Part shown: positions 47,483 through 56,965 of the stretch, piece by piece
Numbering within the stretch: the stretch's first letter is position 1
How the letters are laid out: each line of letters opens with the position of its first letter
Assembly: GCF_035818615.1 (NCBI RefSeq)
Contig: NZ_JAYKZY010000001.1
Location: 784,501 to 848,500, forward strand
Direction: 5' to 3'
DNA: 64,000 nt
From: Sphingobium sp. CR2-8
Lineage (GTDB): Bacteria > Pseudomonadota > Alphaproteobacteria > Sphingomonadales > Sphingomonadaceae
Position numbers and translations under genes: made by a program
The notes under the pieces: generated by a model
Told to the model about the DNA's origin: nothing
Seen by the model: only the letters and a program-made list of their open reading frames with translations
Database searches by the model: none

Positions 47483-47968
47483 GTCGCTGAACTAAATCGC
47501 CCACACCTTTGCGTTCACCTCCGGCGCCAAGTCCAGATAGACATGGCAATGCTTGGCCTAAAGGGGACTGAAAATGCGTGGACGCCGCGCTTGCCGCTTG
47601 CCGCAGCTCCCTTCCATCCCACTCGTTGCGGGGAGGGATGTCAGCCGACCGACGTTAAATGATGTGAAAGTAATACATTTTGTGGGAGGTAAAGCGCCTC
47701 GGTTTCCCCGGCTGGCTTTGCACTTGGGCCATGCAACGACTTCGAGGCTGTCGATGGCTGCATGGTCGTTTGCCTCATGCCCAGCAGACGCAACTTGGGC
47801 AATGGTGCCGAAAAGGCGATGTCCATAATATCAGTCGATCCAGCGCAAGCTTTGCCACCTCTGCCGCAGATGCTTTGGGGCAAGTGCATGACCTCCAGTT
47901 ATGATTGTTATGACGAGCGATTGAACCTGCGATCGAGGCGACTGAGTGGCTTTTCGCGCGCCGAACAA
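47483..47968. other. Degenerate spacer right of IS66 copy 2
   Basis: About 485 bases with no convincing gene. Short frames only; the sequence right of the IS is not recognised. It leads into a TetR-like remnant. Confidence 0.4.
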
Positions 47969-48083
47969 GAAAGGAGGCGAGCAAGGCACGCGTTGGCCGG
48001 GCGTGATACCTTTCTGGGAGGGCTGACCGTAGCTTGGGTAAGCAGCAAGGCTGCTGGAGGAGACTACACTCGCAGAACATGCC
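47969..48083 (+). pseudogene. TetR C-terminal remnant
   Basis: ALAGRDTFLGGLTVAWVSSK followed by AAGGDYTRRTC aligns with GRDIFLGALAIAWASGAAAAGDDTR at the end of the TetR protein encoded at 34165-34749. About 38 codons are recognisable; no DNA-binding domain is left. This looks like a decayed relative of that regulator. Confidence 0.55.
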
Positions 48084-48099
48084 GCGGCAAACTAAAGCG

Positions 48100-48343
48100 C
48101 GACCCGCTGGTGCATTATATTATATATATAATAAATCGTAAATTATTACAGAAATTATAATAAAAATTAGATATATTTAAGCCAAATTGAATACTGTCAC
48201 GAACAACAATCCCTTCAAGATTTTTGATTATCGTCAGATGTCTTGTGCCTTAACCCCTGAATTGACAAACTTTATTGCCACAAAATATCTATAAAGTGAA
48301 AATATAAAAAAGAGGAATTTTATTGTTAATCGTCGACATGTGT
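48100..48343. other. AT-rich non-coding stretch
   Basis: A block around 48114-48178 is almost entirely A and T (TATTATATATATAATAAATC and onward), in strong contrast to the GC-rich surroundings. It lies just beyond the 3' end of the LysR gene. It could be a transferred segment border, a nucleoid-protein binding region or a terminator zone. No gene is seen. Confidence 0.5.
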
Positions 48344-49231
48344 TCACAAAAATGTCTGCCAGAAACGCTCCGATGAAGAGTTGAGGCGTGCGACCGGACG
48401 GGTCAAAGCAATATCTACAACCGTCGTGCATATGCTCTCACCAGCTTCAACCAAAGTACCCCCCGTGATGTCCGCATTAGCCAGGGATTTGGGGAGCCAC
48501 GCAACCCCATGACCGTCTCGAGCCATTGTAAGTAGCGCAGCCGCTAAGCGCGACGTCATTACCACTGCTGGCAAAAAGCGATGTCCCTTCTGAGCCCAGT
48601 CGGCTTTCAGGATTCTGCCTAATCCGGAAGGATTGCTATAGGCTAGATGCGGGAATGGCGTCTCATCCTGCCCATCTCCAAGGAGCCATATTGGTGTTCC
48701 GTCAGTTCTCGGCCGGCACACCGGGATCAGCACATCTTCGCCAACCTTCACGGTCCGGAACTGGCGCGGGTTAAGCGCGGTTTCCACCGACGGGTGACTG
48801 TGGTGCAACAGAAATGACGCATCGCCGCGGAGCATCATCTGCTCGCAAGCCTCCATGCTGTCAGACATGAGATTTAATGTCTCGTGCGGCGCGTGGAGAC
48901 GTATCCATTCCGGAAAGAATGTGAAGGACAAGGCGTGCGTGGCAGCGAGCGGTAGCGTTGTTTCGGCCCGCCCCGCAGCTTCCAGCGCTCCTGCCTTTGC
49001 TCGATACAGATCACGCACGACGGCCTCGGCCGTGGCACTGAAAGCTTCGCCCGCGACTGACAACTGCACGCCCTGAGGAGAGCGGATGAACAGCGGCGAT
49101 CCGATCCAATCCTCCAAGGAATGAACACGCCTGCTGAATGCCGGCTGCGTTACGTTCCGGCGCTGAGCTGCACGAGAGAAATTTCTCTCCTTCATCAATG
49201 CGATGAAGTCTTCAAGCCACTCCAAATTCAT
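48344..49231 (-). CDS. LysR-family regulator of the dctA/tartrate genes
   Basis: A 295-residue LTTR. The DNA-binding part reads MNLEWLEDFIALMKERNFSR and AAQRRNVTQPAFSRRVHSLE, close to the branch of YnfL/HypT-like regulators. The effector domain includes LLHHSHPSVETALNPRQF and GHGVAWLPKSL. The ATG at 49231 is family-typical; an open frame extends to 49318 without similarity. It diverges from dctA, with a TGC-N7-GCA (T-N11-A form) motif at 49297-49309 in the shared promoter, suggesting control of the tartrate genes. Confidence 0.9.
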   Translation of the reverse strand: MNLEWLEDFIALMKERNFSRAAQRRNVTQPAFSRRVHSLEDWIGSPLFIRSPQGVQLSVAGEAFSATAEAVVRDLYRAKAGALEAAGRAETTLPLAATHALSFTFFPEWIRLHAPHETLNLMSDSMEACEQMMLRGDASFLLHHSHPSVETALNPRQFRTVKVGEDVLIPVCRPRTDGTPIWLLGDGQDETPFPHLAYSNPSGLGRILKADWAQKGHRFLPAVVMTSRLAAALLTMARDGHGVAWLPKSLANADITGGTLVEAGESICTTVVDIALTRPVARLNSSSERFWQTFL

Positions 49232-49426
49232 AATTCTGACTGCCCTCTCTCTCACTCCATGGACGAACGATAAACTCAGGGTGTCAAGCATCGCAATGCA
49301 ATATCGGCATAACGACAAACTGCATCAGCATTGGATGCAATGGGGTCCACGCATTTAGAAGCCTCCCAAACCCCAATGAGGGCCGGGTCGCAATGCAAAT
49401 GCGCTCGCCGGAAACGGAGAGATGTG

Positions 49427-50743
49427 ATGGCTAAAAGGTTACTCAGCCAGCTATATATTCAAGTACTTATCGGCATCATTGTTGGCGGTGCTATCGGTCT
49501 TCTCGCGCCCAGCATTGCTGTACAGCTTCAGCCCCTTGCGGACGGTTTCATCAAGCTGATCAAGATGCTGCTTGCGCCGATCATTTTCGGGACAGTGGTG
49601 CTCGGCATAGCCAAGATGGGCAACGTCAAGGAGGTGGGCAGGATCGGCGTGCGCGCCATGATCTACTTCGAGGTGCTCTCGACGCTCGCACTCGTGATCG
49701 GCCTCGTTGTCGTTAATCTGATGAAGCCGGGCGCAGGCATGAATATCGATGCAAAGAGCATCGACGTCACTGGCATCGCCAAGTATCAGGCCGCTGCTAC
49801 CGAAGATCACAGCCTCGTCGGCTTCCTTCTCAACATCATCCCGAAGAGCATGGCCGATGCCTTTGTCAGTGGTGCGATGCTCCAGGTCATTCTGGTCGCA
49901 CTGCTCATGGGCATAGCCCTAGTCTCGATCGGCAAGCGCGGCGCGCCGTTGATCGATGTGATCGATTCGCTTCTTCAGGCCTTGTTCCGAATCGTCGGCA
50001 TGGTCATGCGCCTTGCTCCGATTGGCGCAGGTGCTGGCGTCGCCTACACGATCGGCAAATATGGGGTCGGCTCGCTGTGGGCGCTGGGCCACCTTATGCT
50101 CGCGGTTTACCTGACCTCGGCGTTCTTCGTGATCGTCGTAATTGGTAGCATTGCTCGCTGGGCTGGCTTCCCGCTCATGCACTTCTTCCGCTACTTCAAG
50201 GACGAGCTGTTGGTCACCTTCGCGACCTGCTCAACCGAAGCGGTGATGCCCCGGATGATGGCCAAGCTGGAGCGCCTGGGCGTCCATAAGCCCGTTGTCG
50301 GCCTGGTGCTTCCGACCGGTTATACCTTCAATGCCGACGGCACCTGCATCTATCTGACCATGGCTGCGATTTTCATCGCCCAGGCGACCAATACCCCGCT
50401 TACGCTTTGGCACCAGATCGTCATTCTCGGCGTGCTGCTGCTCACCTCCAAGGGATCGGCAGGCGTGGCCGGTGCCGGTTTCATCACGCTGACGGCCACC
50501 CTCTCGACCTTCGATTCCATCCCGGTCGCCGGACTTGTGCTGCTGCTTGGTGTCGATCGGTTCATGAACGAGGCGCGCGCCGTCACCAATGTCATCGGTA
50601 ATGGCGTGGCGACAATCGCCATCGCCAAGTGGGAAGGCGCCATCGACCGCGACACGGTGAACGCGGTGATCGCCGAACAGAAGGGCGAAATCCCCCGCCA
50701 GATCACTCTGCACACGACGCCGGAGCCTGAAGTCCAGCACTGA
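49427..50743 (+). CDS. dctA: C4-dicarboxylate/cation symporter, DctA type
   Basis: A 438-residue inner-membrane transporter of the DAACS family with about eight membrane helices and two re-entrant loops. Signatures are KMLLAPIIFGTVVLGIAKMG, FATCSTEAVMPRMM (serine-rich hairpin, here with Cys), LPTGYTFNADGTCIYLTMAA and TSKGSAGVAGAGFI. Succinate, fumarate and malate are typical substrates; the next gene argues for tartrate here. The ATG at 49427 has CGGAGAGA upstream; 32 residues of upstream frame are discarded as non-family. Confidence 0.9.
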   Translation: MAKRLLSQLYIQVLIGIIVGGAIGLLAPSIAVQLQPLADGFIKLIKMLLAPIIFGTVVLGIAKMGNVKEVGRIGVRAMIYFEVLSTLALVIGLVVVNLMKPGAGMNIDAKSIDVTGIAKYQAAATEDHSLVGFLLNIIPKSMADAFVSGAMLQVILVALLMGIALVSIGKRGAPLIDVIDSLLQALFRIVGMVMRLAPIGAGAGVAYTIGKYGVGSLWALGHLMLAVYLTSAFFVIVVIGSIARWAGFPLMHFFRYFKDELLVTFATCSTEAVMPRMMAKLERLGVHKPVVGLVLPTGYTFNADGTCIYLTMAAIFIAQATNTPLTLWHQIVILGVLLLTSKGSAGVAGAGFITLTATLSTFDSIPVAGLVLLLGVDRFMNEARAVTNVIGNGVATIAIAKWEGAIDRDTVNAVIAEQKGEIPRQITLHTTPEPEVQH

Positions 50744-50798
50744 CGGCGCGACCAGACAATCACCCGACCTCACATCCAGTTCAAATCAGGAGCAACCA

Positions 50799-51962
50799 AT
50801 GCGTATCGTTGACGTCTGCGAGATCACCAAGCCGATCTCCTCCCCCATCCGCAATGCCTACATCGACTTCAGCAAGATGACCGCCAGCCTGGTGGCTGTC
50901 GTCACCGACGTGGTCCGCGACGGCAAGCGTGTTGTTGGCTACGGCTTCAATTCCAACGGCCGCTACGGCCAGGGCGGTCTGATCCGTGAGCGTTTTAAGG
51001 ACCGGATCCTCGAAGCCGATCCCGCGAGCCTGCTGAACGACGAAGGTACCAACATCGATCCCTCTAAGGTCTGGGACGCGATGATGACCAACGAGAAGCC
51101 CGGCGGCCACGGCGAGCGCTCGGTTGCCGTCGGTACGCTAGACATGGCGATCTGGGACGCAGTCGCCAAGATCGAAGGCAAGCCGCTGTTCCGCATGCTG
51201 GCCGACCGCCACGGCCGTGAAGCCAACCCGCGCGTCTTCGTTTACGCTGCTGGCGGTTACTACTACCCAGGCAAGGACAATAGCCAGCTCTGCGCGGAAA
51301 TGCGTGGCTATCTCGATCGCGGCTACAACGTCGTGAAGATGAAAATTGGCGGCGCCTCGCTTGAGGAAGACCGGGGCCGCATCGAGGCCGTGCTCAAGGA
51401 AATCGGCAACGAGGCACAGCTCGCTGTCGACGCCAATGGCCGTTTCGATCTCGAGACCGGCATCGCTTATGCCAAGATGCTGCGCGACTACCCGCTGTTC
51501 TGGTACGAAGAAATCGGCGATCCCCTCGATTACTCGCTGCAGGCCGCGATCTCAGAATATTACCCCGGCCCGATGGCCACCGGCGAGAACCTGTTCTCGC
51601 ATCAGGATGCCCGCAATCTGCTGCGCCACGGCGCTATGCGTCCCGACCGCGACTACCTGCAGTTCGACTGCGCGCTGTCTTACGGCCTGGTTGAATACCT
51701 GCGCACCCTCGACGTGCTCAAGCAGTTCGGCTGGTCGCCTTCGCGCTGCATCCCGCACGGCGGTCACCAGATGTCGCTCAACATTGCTGCCGGCCTCGGC
51801 CTTGGCGGTAACGAGAGCTACCCCGACCTGTTCCAGCCCTATGGTGGCTTCCCCGATGGCGTGAAGGTCATCGACGGCCATATCACCATGCCTGAGCTTC
51901 CCGGCATCGGCTTCGAAGGCAAGTCTGACCTTATCAAGGTTATGCGCGAACTCGCGGAGTAA
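50799..51962 (+). CDS. tarD: D(-)-tartrate dehydratase (enolase superfamily)
   Basis: A 387-residue member of the mandelate-racemase subgroup. It closely resembles the D-tartrate dehydratase characterised from Bradyrhizobium: VVKMKIGGASLEEDR (catalytic K-x-K), VDANGRFDLETG, WYEEIGDPLDY, ATGENLFSHQDARNLL (metal ligands Asp, Glu, Glu) and CIPHGGHQMSLNIAAGLGLG with the catalytic His. It converts D-tartrate to oxaloacetate. Length and motifs are complete. It follows dctA by 55 bases with CAGGAGCAACC before the ATG. A hairpin follows it. Confidence 0.93.
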   Translation: MRIVDVCEITKPISSPIRNAYIDFSKMTASLVAVVTDVVRDGKRVVGYGFNSNGRYGQGGLIRERFKDRILEADPASLLNDEGTNIDPSKVWDAMMTNEKPGGHGERSVAVGTLDMAIWDAVAKIEGKPLFRMLADRHGREANPRVFVYAAGGYYYPGKDNSQLCAEMRGYLDRGYNVVKMKIGGASLEEDRGRIEAVLKEIGNEAQLAVDANGRFDLETGIAYAKMLRDYPLFWYEEIGDPLDYSLQAAISEYYPGPMATGENLFSHQDARNLLRHGAMRPDRDYLQFDCALSYGLVEYLRTLDVLKQFGWSPSRCIPHGGHQMSLNIAAGLGLGGNESYPDLFQPYGGFPDGVKVIDGHITMPELPGIGFEGKSDLIKVMRELAE

Positions 51963-51972
51963 GTTGAGATCG

Positions 51973-52001
51973 GCCCGGATGCCCTAAAGGGGGATCCGGG
52001 C
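51973..52001 (+). terminator. Hairpin after tarD
   Basis: GCCCGGAT at 51973-51980 pairs perfectly with ATCCGGGC at 51994-52001 around a 13-base loop, followed by TCTTCC. It may end or attenuate the dctA-tarD transcript before the porin gene. Confidence 0.55.
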
Positions 52002-52120
52002 TCTTCCACATCGCCTCGCACCTTTATCGCGCAGCGAGACCAACGTTGCGATCGGTTGCTCCCTCAAGCTCTAGAAGCATCACAGCCAGACGGCCGCAGA
52101 GCCGTCAGCGGGAGAGAAGC

Positions 52121-53632
52121 ATGAAAAGCTACGGTTACGCCGCAGCTACGGCCTGCGCGGTCGTAGCCCTGACAATTGCGACCAGCGTACAAGCACGGGA
52201 AAGCATGAAGAGACGGCCCATCAGCGCCTTGGAAGCAAAAGATACCCGCGTCCCTGCGACGCCGATCGTGACTGCTTACCCAACGGCTGCGGCGGGCGAC
52301 GGTAACACTTCGAACGGCTACAATCCCCTGCGCTGGGCGGAAGACTGGACCAAGATGCGCGACCCTGCGAAGCGCGACGATCCGATTGACCATATCAAGT
52401 ACATTCCGCTCGGCTCGGACGATGTCTATTTGACGGTGTCTGGTGAATTGCGCTTGCGGATGAACACTACCAGCAATCCGCAGGCTCGCGAGCTTCCGTA
52501 CCAGCGCCAGGACGCGTATCGCGTGTTTCTCGGCGCCGATCTGCATGTTGGTGAGCATGTGCGTGCCTATGGCGAACTGGCGCGCGGGGTCATGACCGGC
52601 CGCAATCTCGGAACACTGTCCGGTACGCTGCGCAATGACTTTCTCGTTCAGCAGGCGTTCGTCGACGTGACCGGATCGGTCGCGAACCTCGATGTCGGTG
52701 TCCGCGTTGGACGTCAGATCTTCATCGACGGTGCGAATCTCCTGATCGCCAACCGCGGCAACAATACGGTCCAGACCAGCCTCACTGGCGTTCGCGTCTG
52801 GGCTTTGGGATCGAAGGCCCGCGTCGATGTTTTCGACCTGTATTATACAGACTTCGGCAATGGCGGATTTGGCGACGACCCCACCGACCATGACCGGCGT
52901 TTCAGTGGCGTCTCGGCGGGATACGTCCTGCCGACCAACCTGTTCGGCAAATCCCGCCTCTACCTCGATCCGTTCGTCTGGCGGCTGCGCAATCGGAACA
53001 CCACCTGGGGCGCGGAGACGGCTCGCGAGGAGCGTGTCTACACCGGTGCCCATTTGTGGGGTGACGTCGGCCCGCTGACGCTGGACTGGACCGTCAATCA
53101 CCAAGGCGGAAGCTATGGCTCGCGCACGCTCGACGCATGGCAGATCCTCCTCGCCCAGACCTATCGTCTCGGAAAATCCAACACGGCTCCCCGGCTCGGC
53201 CTCCATGTCGATTATGCGAGTGGCGGCGGAGCCTATGACCGGGGTAAGCTGCGCAACGCCTTCGCGCCATACGGGAACAACATCTACTACAGCTATGCCG
53301 GCTTCCTCACGCCGACGAATCTGATTGCCGTCGCGCCAAGCCTTACGGTCATGCCAACCAAGAAGCTGCGTGTGACCGGCGAATATCAGTTTTCATGGCG
53401 AGCGACTACGCGTGACGCGATCTATCGGGCAAATGGCTTACCCTTCACCGGCACGTCGGGACGTGGTGATCGCAAGACCGGCGACGTCGCCCGGCTGCAG
53501 GCAATCTGGAGTCTAACACCGCGGCTATCCGTGACCGGACGGCTGGAACACCTGCTCGCCCACGGCGGCCTCACTGACAATGGCTATCACAGCTCATCCT
53601 ATGCCGGCGCATGGGTGAGCTTCCGGTTCTAA
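52121..53632 (+). CDS. Outer-membrane channel, alginate-export (AlgE)-like
   Basis: A 503-residue outer-membrane protein. It has a signal peptide (MKSYGYAAATACAVVALTIA with cleavage near VQA), then a region of alternating hydrophobic strands such as YLTVSGELRLRMN, DVGVRVGRQIF and ending AGAWVSFRF with the C-terminal Phe of barrel proteins. It resembles the alginate-export family of single-chain barrels. In this setting it probably passes tartrate or other dicarboxylates into the periplasm. The ATG at 52121 has GGGAGAGAAG just upstream. Confidence 0.85.
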   Translation: MKSYGYAAATACAVVALTIATSVQARESMKRRPISALEAKDTRVPATPIVTAYPTAAAGDGNTSNGYNPLRWAEDWTKMRDPAKRDDPIDHIKYIPLGSDDVYLTVSGELRLRMNTTSNPQARELPYQRQDAYRVFLGADLHVGEHVRAYGELARGVMTGRNLGTLSGTLRNDFLVQQAFVDVTGSVANLDVGVRVGRQIFIDGANLLIANRGNNTVQTSLTGVRVWALGSKARVDVFDLYYTDFGNGGFGDDPTDHDRRFSGVSAGYVLPTNLFGKSRLYLDPFVWRLRNRNTTWGAETAREERVYTGAHLWGDVGPLTLDWTVNHQGGSYGSRTLDAWQILLAQTYRLGKSNTAPRLGLHVDYASGGGAYDRGKLRNAFAPYGNNIYYSYAGFLTPTNLIAVAPSLTVMPTKKLRVTGEYQFSWRATTRDAIYRANGLPFTGTSGRGDRKTGDVARLQAIWSLTPRLSVTGRLEHLLAHGGLTDNGYHSSSYAGAWVSFRF

Positions 53633-53648
53633 GAAAGAAGACCTCCAG

Positions 53649-55946
53649 ATGAGCATGAACGACGATTTCAGGCAGGCCGCGCTGGACTATCACCGCCTTC
53701 CTCAACCCGGAAAGCTGGCAGTCCAGGCCACCAAGCGCATGGAAACCCAGCGCGATCTTGCACTGGCGTACTCGCCAGGCGTGGCGGCAGCGTGCGAGGC
53801 GATCGTCTCCGATCCCAGCACGGCAAGGGATTTTACCGCTCGCGGCAATCTTGTCGCTGTTGTCACCAACGGGACGGCGGTACTGGGTTTGGGTAATATC
53901 GGTCCGCTGGCCTCAAAGCCGGTGATGGAAGGCAAGAGTGTCCTCTTCCGCAAGTTTGCAGGGATCGACGCCTTCGATATCGAGCTCGATGCCAGCGATC
54001 CCAAGGCGTTCTGCGACGCGGTGGCGGCGATGGAGCCCACCTTCGGGGGAATCAACCTCGAGGATATCAAGGCGCCTGAGTGTTTCGCGATCGAGGCTGA
54101 GCTTCGTTCGCGGATGAACATTCCCGTCTTTCATGACGACCAGCATGGTACGGCGATTGTCGTGGCAGCGGCCGTTCGCAATGCGCTCCTGCTGCAGGGC
54201 AAGCGGATCGAGGATGTCAGGCTCGTCACATCGGGCGCAGGCGCAGCCGCGCTAGCCTGTGTCGATCTGCTCGTTTCGCTGGGCCTCCCGGTCGACAACG
54301 TCACACTGACCGACATTGACGGTGTCGTCCACGCCGGCCGCAATGCCGACATGCCGCCCAACATGGCCCGCTACGCTCGGGTGACTGATGCCCTAACCCT
54401 TGGGGAAGTCGTAAGCGGAGCGGATATCTTCCTCGGCCTGTCCGCGCCGGGTGTATTCAAGCCTGAGTGGCTGCCGCTTCTTGCGGACAAGCCCGTCATT
54501 CTGGCGATGGCCAATCCGCAGCCCGAGATCATGCCTGACCTTGTGCGTGAAGGCCGGCCAGATGCCATCATAGCCACGGGCCGCTCGGACTTCCCGAACC
54601 AAGTGAACAACCTGCTGTGCTTCCCTTACATCTTCCGCGGCGCACTCGACTGCCAGGCGACCGAGATCAACGAAGAGATGAAGCTGGCAGCGGTCGAAGC
54701 GATCGCCGCCTTGGCCCGCGCAGAGCCAGACGAAGCCGTGGCCAACGCTTATGGCGGTGAGCCAATGCTGTTCGGGCATAATCATATTATTCCCAAGCCC
54801 TTCGACCCGCGCCTGATCCTCGAAGTGGCGCCTGCCGTCTCCGAGGCCGCGGCGCGCACCGGGGTAGCGCTCAGCCCTATCACCGACATGGTCGCCTATC
54901 GCGCCAGCCTCGGGCGGCATGCCTATCGGTCCAGCCAGCTCATGATGCCGGTTTTCGATGCAGCACGGCGTCAGCCCCGCAGGGTAGCCTACGCAGCAGG
55001 TGAAGCCGATTCCGTACTTCGTGCCGCACAGATCGTGGTCGATGAGCGGCTCGCCAGACCAGTTCTGGTCGGGCGGACCACCGTCATGGAAGCGGCGCTG
55101 AACCGATTGGGCCTGCGCATCCGGATTGGCGAGGACATCGAAGTCTTTGATCCGACGCTGGAGAACGACACGTTCGAGATGCTTGTCGATGCCTACACCA
55201 AGCTGGTCGAGCGCCGCGGTGTTACGCCTGCGGCTGCTCGTAAGCGGGTTCGACTTCGCCCGACAGTCACGGCAGCGATGCTGCTGCAGGCTGGCCTCGT
55301 CGATGCGGCCCTGTGCGGCACGCCTACGGACTGGTGGGAGGAAACCCGCCTGACCCTGGAAATCATTCCGCGTGCTCCCGGGGTCGCCCGCGTATCGGCA
55401 TTGACGGCCCTCATCCATGAACAAAATTCGCTGTTTTTCGCGGACACCCATCTCAATATCGATCCGAATGCCGAGCAGATCGCCGAGTTCACCATCATGG
55501 CTGCCGAGCAGGTACGCCGCTTTGGTATCACACCTGCCGCAGCGCTACTGTCACATTCCAATTTCGGTGCATCCAATTCGCCGAGTGCACGTAAGATGCG
55601 CGAAGCTCTTGCTATCTTGCGCACCAAAGCGCCGGAACTGCTGGTGGACGGAGAGATGCACACCGACAGCGCGCTCAACCCGGCTATCCGGGAACGCAGC
55701 GTGACGACGTCGGTTCTTGGCGGGGCGGCCAACCTCCTGGTGATGCCCTCGCTGGATGCGGCTAATATCGCCCTGACCCTCGCGACCTCGGTGACCCGCG
55801 GTTTGTCCGTAGGGCCCCTGCTCATGGGCATGTCGAAGCCGATCCACGTGCTTGTAGCCTCGACCACCACGCGCGGCATCGTCAACATGACTGCGCTTGT
55901 TGCTAGTGAGAGCGCCCAGACCGCAGCTGCTGGTTCTTCCGCATGA
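53649..55946 (+). CDS. maeB: NADP-dependent malic enzyme with phosphotransacetylase-like domain
   Basis: A 765-residue protein with three domains: malic N ([13 protein letters not shown], at about 40-52), malic NAD(P)-binding (with [26 protein letters not shown]), and a C-terminal phosphate acetyl/butyryltransferase-like domain from about residue 430 (which lacks known enzyme activity in MaeB proteins but binds acetyl-CoA as an effector). It decarboxylates malate to pyruvate. With oxaloacetate coming from TarD this links tartrate to pyruvate. It begins 16 bases after the porin gene; the last four bases overlap the hydratase gene. Confidence 0.94.
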   Translation: MSMNDDFRQAALDYHRLPQPGKLAVQATKRMETQRDLALAYSPGVAAACEAIVSDPSTARDFTARGNLVAVVTNGTAVLGLGNIGPLASKPVMEGKSVLFRKFAGIDAFDIELDASDPKAFCDAVAAMEPTFGGINLEDIKAPECFAIEAELRSRMNIPVFHDDQHGTAIVVAAAVRNALLLQGKRIEDVRLVTSGAGAAALACVDLLVSLGLPVDNVTLTDIDGVVHAGRNADMPPNMARYARVTDALTLGEVVSGADIFLGLSAPGVFKPEWLPLLADKPVILAMANPQPEIMPDLVREGRPDAIIATGRSDFPNQVNNLLCFPYIFRGALDCQATEINEEMKLAAVEAIAALARAEPDEAVANAYGGEPMLFGHNHIIPKPFDPRLILEVAPAVSEAAARTGVALSPITDMVAYRASLGRHAYRSSQLMMPVFDAARRQPRRVAYAAGEADSVLRAAQIVVDERLARPVLVGRTTVMEAALNRLGLRIRIGEDIEVFDPTLENDTFEMLVDAYTKLVERRGVTPAAARKRVRLRPTVTAAMLLQAGLVDAALCGTPTDWWEETRLTLEIIPRAPGVARVSALTALIHEQNSLFFADTHLNIDPNAEQIAEFTIMAAEQVRRFGITPAAALLSHSNFGASNSPSARKMREALAILRTKAPELLVDGEMHTDSALNPAIRERSVTTSVLGGAANLLVMPSLDAANIALTLATSVTRGLSVGPLLMGMSKPIHVLVASTTTRGIVNMTALVASESAQTAAAGSSA

Positions 55947-56746
55947 GCTTGCCGCCAGCCGACATCGATCTACATGCAGTGGTTCGGGCTTTCGTGGAGG
56001 CACGCCGTGCCGGGCGTTCGATAGCCGCCTTTCCTGGCCAGGTCCCCCGGTCGATCGATGAAGCCTATCGTGCCCAGTCTTTGGCTATCGATGCCTGGCG
56101 GGGAGAACTCGCCGGGTGGAAGGTTGCGAAGATCAATGACCCATGGCGCGACCCGCTCGGAGTGGATCGCTTCATCGGCCCGATTTTCGATGAAACAATT
56201 GTCAGGGATGCCAACACTTGCATCTTTCCCGCCTACAGGGGCGGACAGGCTGCCTTCGAAGTCGAACTTGCGCTGACTTTGGCGTGTGACGCGGATCCAC
56301 GACGCACGGACTGGAGATCCCATGATGCTGCATTGCTAGTTGGCGAGGTCAACATGGCTGTGGAATTCGCGGCCAGCCCGCTCGGGATTTTAACCGCCCT
56401 GGGGCCGCTGGCATCCATTTCCGGTTTCGGCAACAACAACGGGCTCCTGCTCGGACCCGTCATAAGTCTCGACGCGACCATGATCTCCGGAAGCTGTGAA
56501 GCTTTGATCGACGTGCAATCCGTGGGTGCAGGCCCCCTTTGGACGGGTCCAGATGGACCGCTCCCTGCATTCGCTTTTGCACTCAATGAGGCGGCACGCT
56601 TGGGGCGGCCGATGACCAAAGGCCAGATTGTCAGTACTGGAGCGCTCACCGGCGTTCACCCCGTCCAAATCGGTCAGGCGTGCGAAGCCGACTTTAAGGA
56701 ATTCGGACGGTTGCTTTGCACGGTTCAAGAGCAGGAGCCCGCATGA
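55943..56746 (+). CDS. MhpD-like 2-keto-4-pentenoate hydratase / decarboxylase family protein
   Basis: A 267-residue member of the fumarylacetoacetate-hydrolase fold, MhpD/HpcG/4-oxalocrotonate decarboxylase branch. It shows GWKVAKIN, FEVELALTLACD with acidic metal ligands, LLVGEVNMAVEFA, and a C-terminal KGQIVSTGALTGVHPV. Typical reactions are hydration of 2-oxopent-4-enoate or decarboxylation of 2-oxo acids. In this operon a role in oxaloacetate or related 2-oxo-acid decarboxylation is possible but unproven. The ATG overlaps the maeB stop. Confidence 0.85.
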   Translation: MSLPPADIDLHAVVRAFVEARRAGRSIAAFPGQVPRSIDEAYRAQSLAIDAWRGELAGWKVAKINDPWRDPLGVDRFIGPIFDETIVRDANTCIFPAYRGGQAAFEVELALTLACDADPRRTDWRSHDAALLVGEVNMAVEFAASPLGILTALGPLASISGFGNNNGLLLGPVISLDATMISGSCEALIDVQSVGAGPLWTGPDGPLPAFAFALNEAARLGRPMTKGQIVSTGALTGVHPVQIGQACEADFKEFGRLLCTVQEQEPA

Positions 56747-56752
56747 CGAACC

Positions 56753-56930
56753 TTAGGCTGTGTCGTCGTCACTCAGCGCCACTTTGACCAAAGCAGGATC
56801 AACGCCATGATGGAGGCAGGTTCTGATCTTGAGATCGCCGCCCGACGCGCTTGCGTTGAGCAATTCCGCCTTTTCGGGCAAAGGATTCGATGCCGTAATG
56901 GCCCAGCGCCTCAAGATATGCTCGCAGAAC
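56753..56930 (-). pseudogene. Unrecognised gene remnant with a frameshift
   Basis: Two minus-strand frames look protein-like: MVLRAYLEALGHYGIESFAR and, after a frame change, LPEKAELLNASASGGDLKIR ending VKVALSDDDTA with a stop at 56753-56755. They would join into one short C-terminus following the decayed CoA-transferase gene. The family is not recognised. Confidence 0.3.
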
Positions 56931-56965
56931 CATATGCAAGCCTGCCTGGCGGGGCTGTTAGGCGG

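Noticed and set aside
48100-48200. AT-rich block as a replication origin
   Set aside because: No DnaA boxes, iterons or replication gene were seen nearby.
52064-53206. 380-codon minus-strand frame opposite the outer-membrane channel
   Set aside because: Shadow of the barrel gene; no signal or domain.
54393-55451. 352-codon minus-strand frame opposite maeB
   Set aside because: Shadow frame; the malic enzyme is complete on the plus strand.
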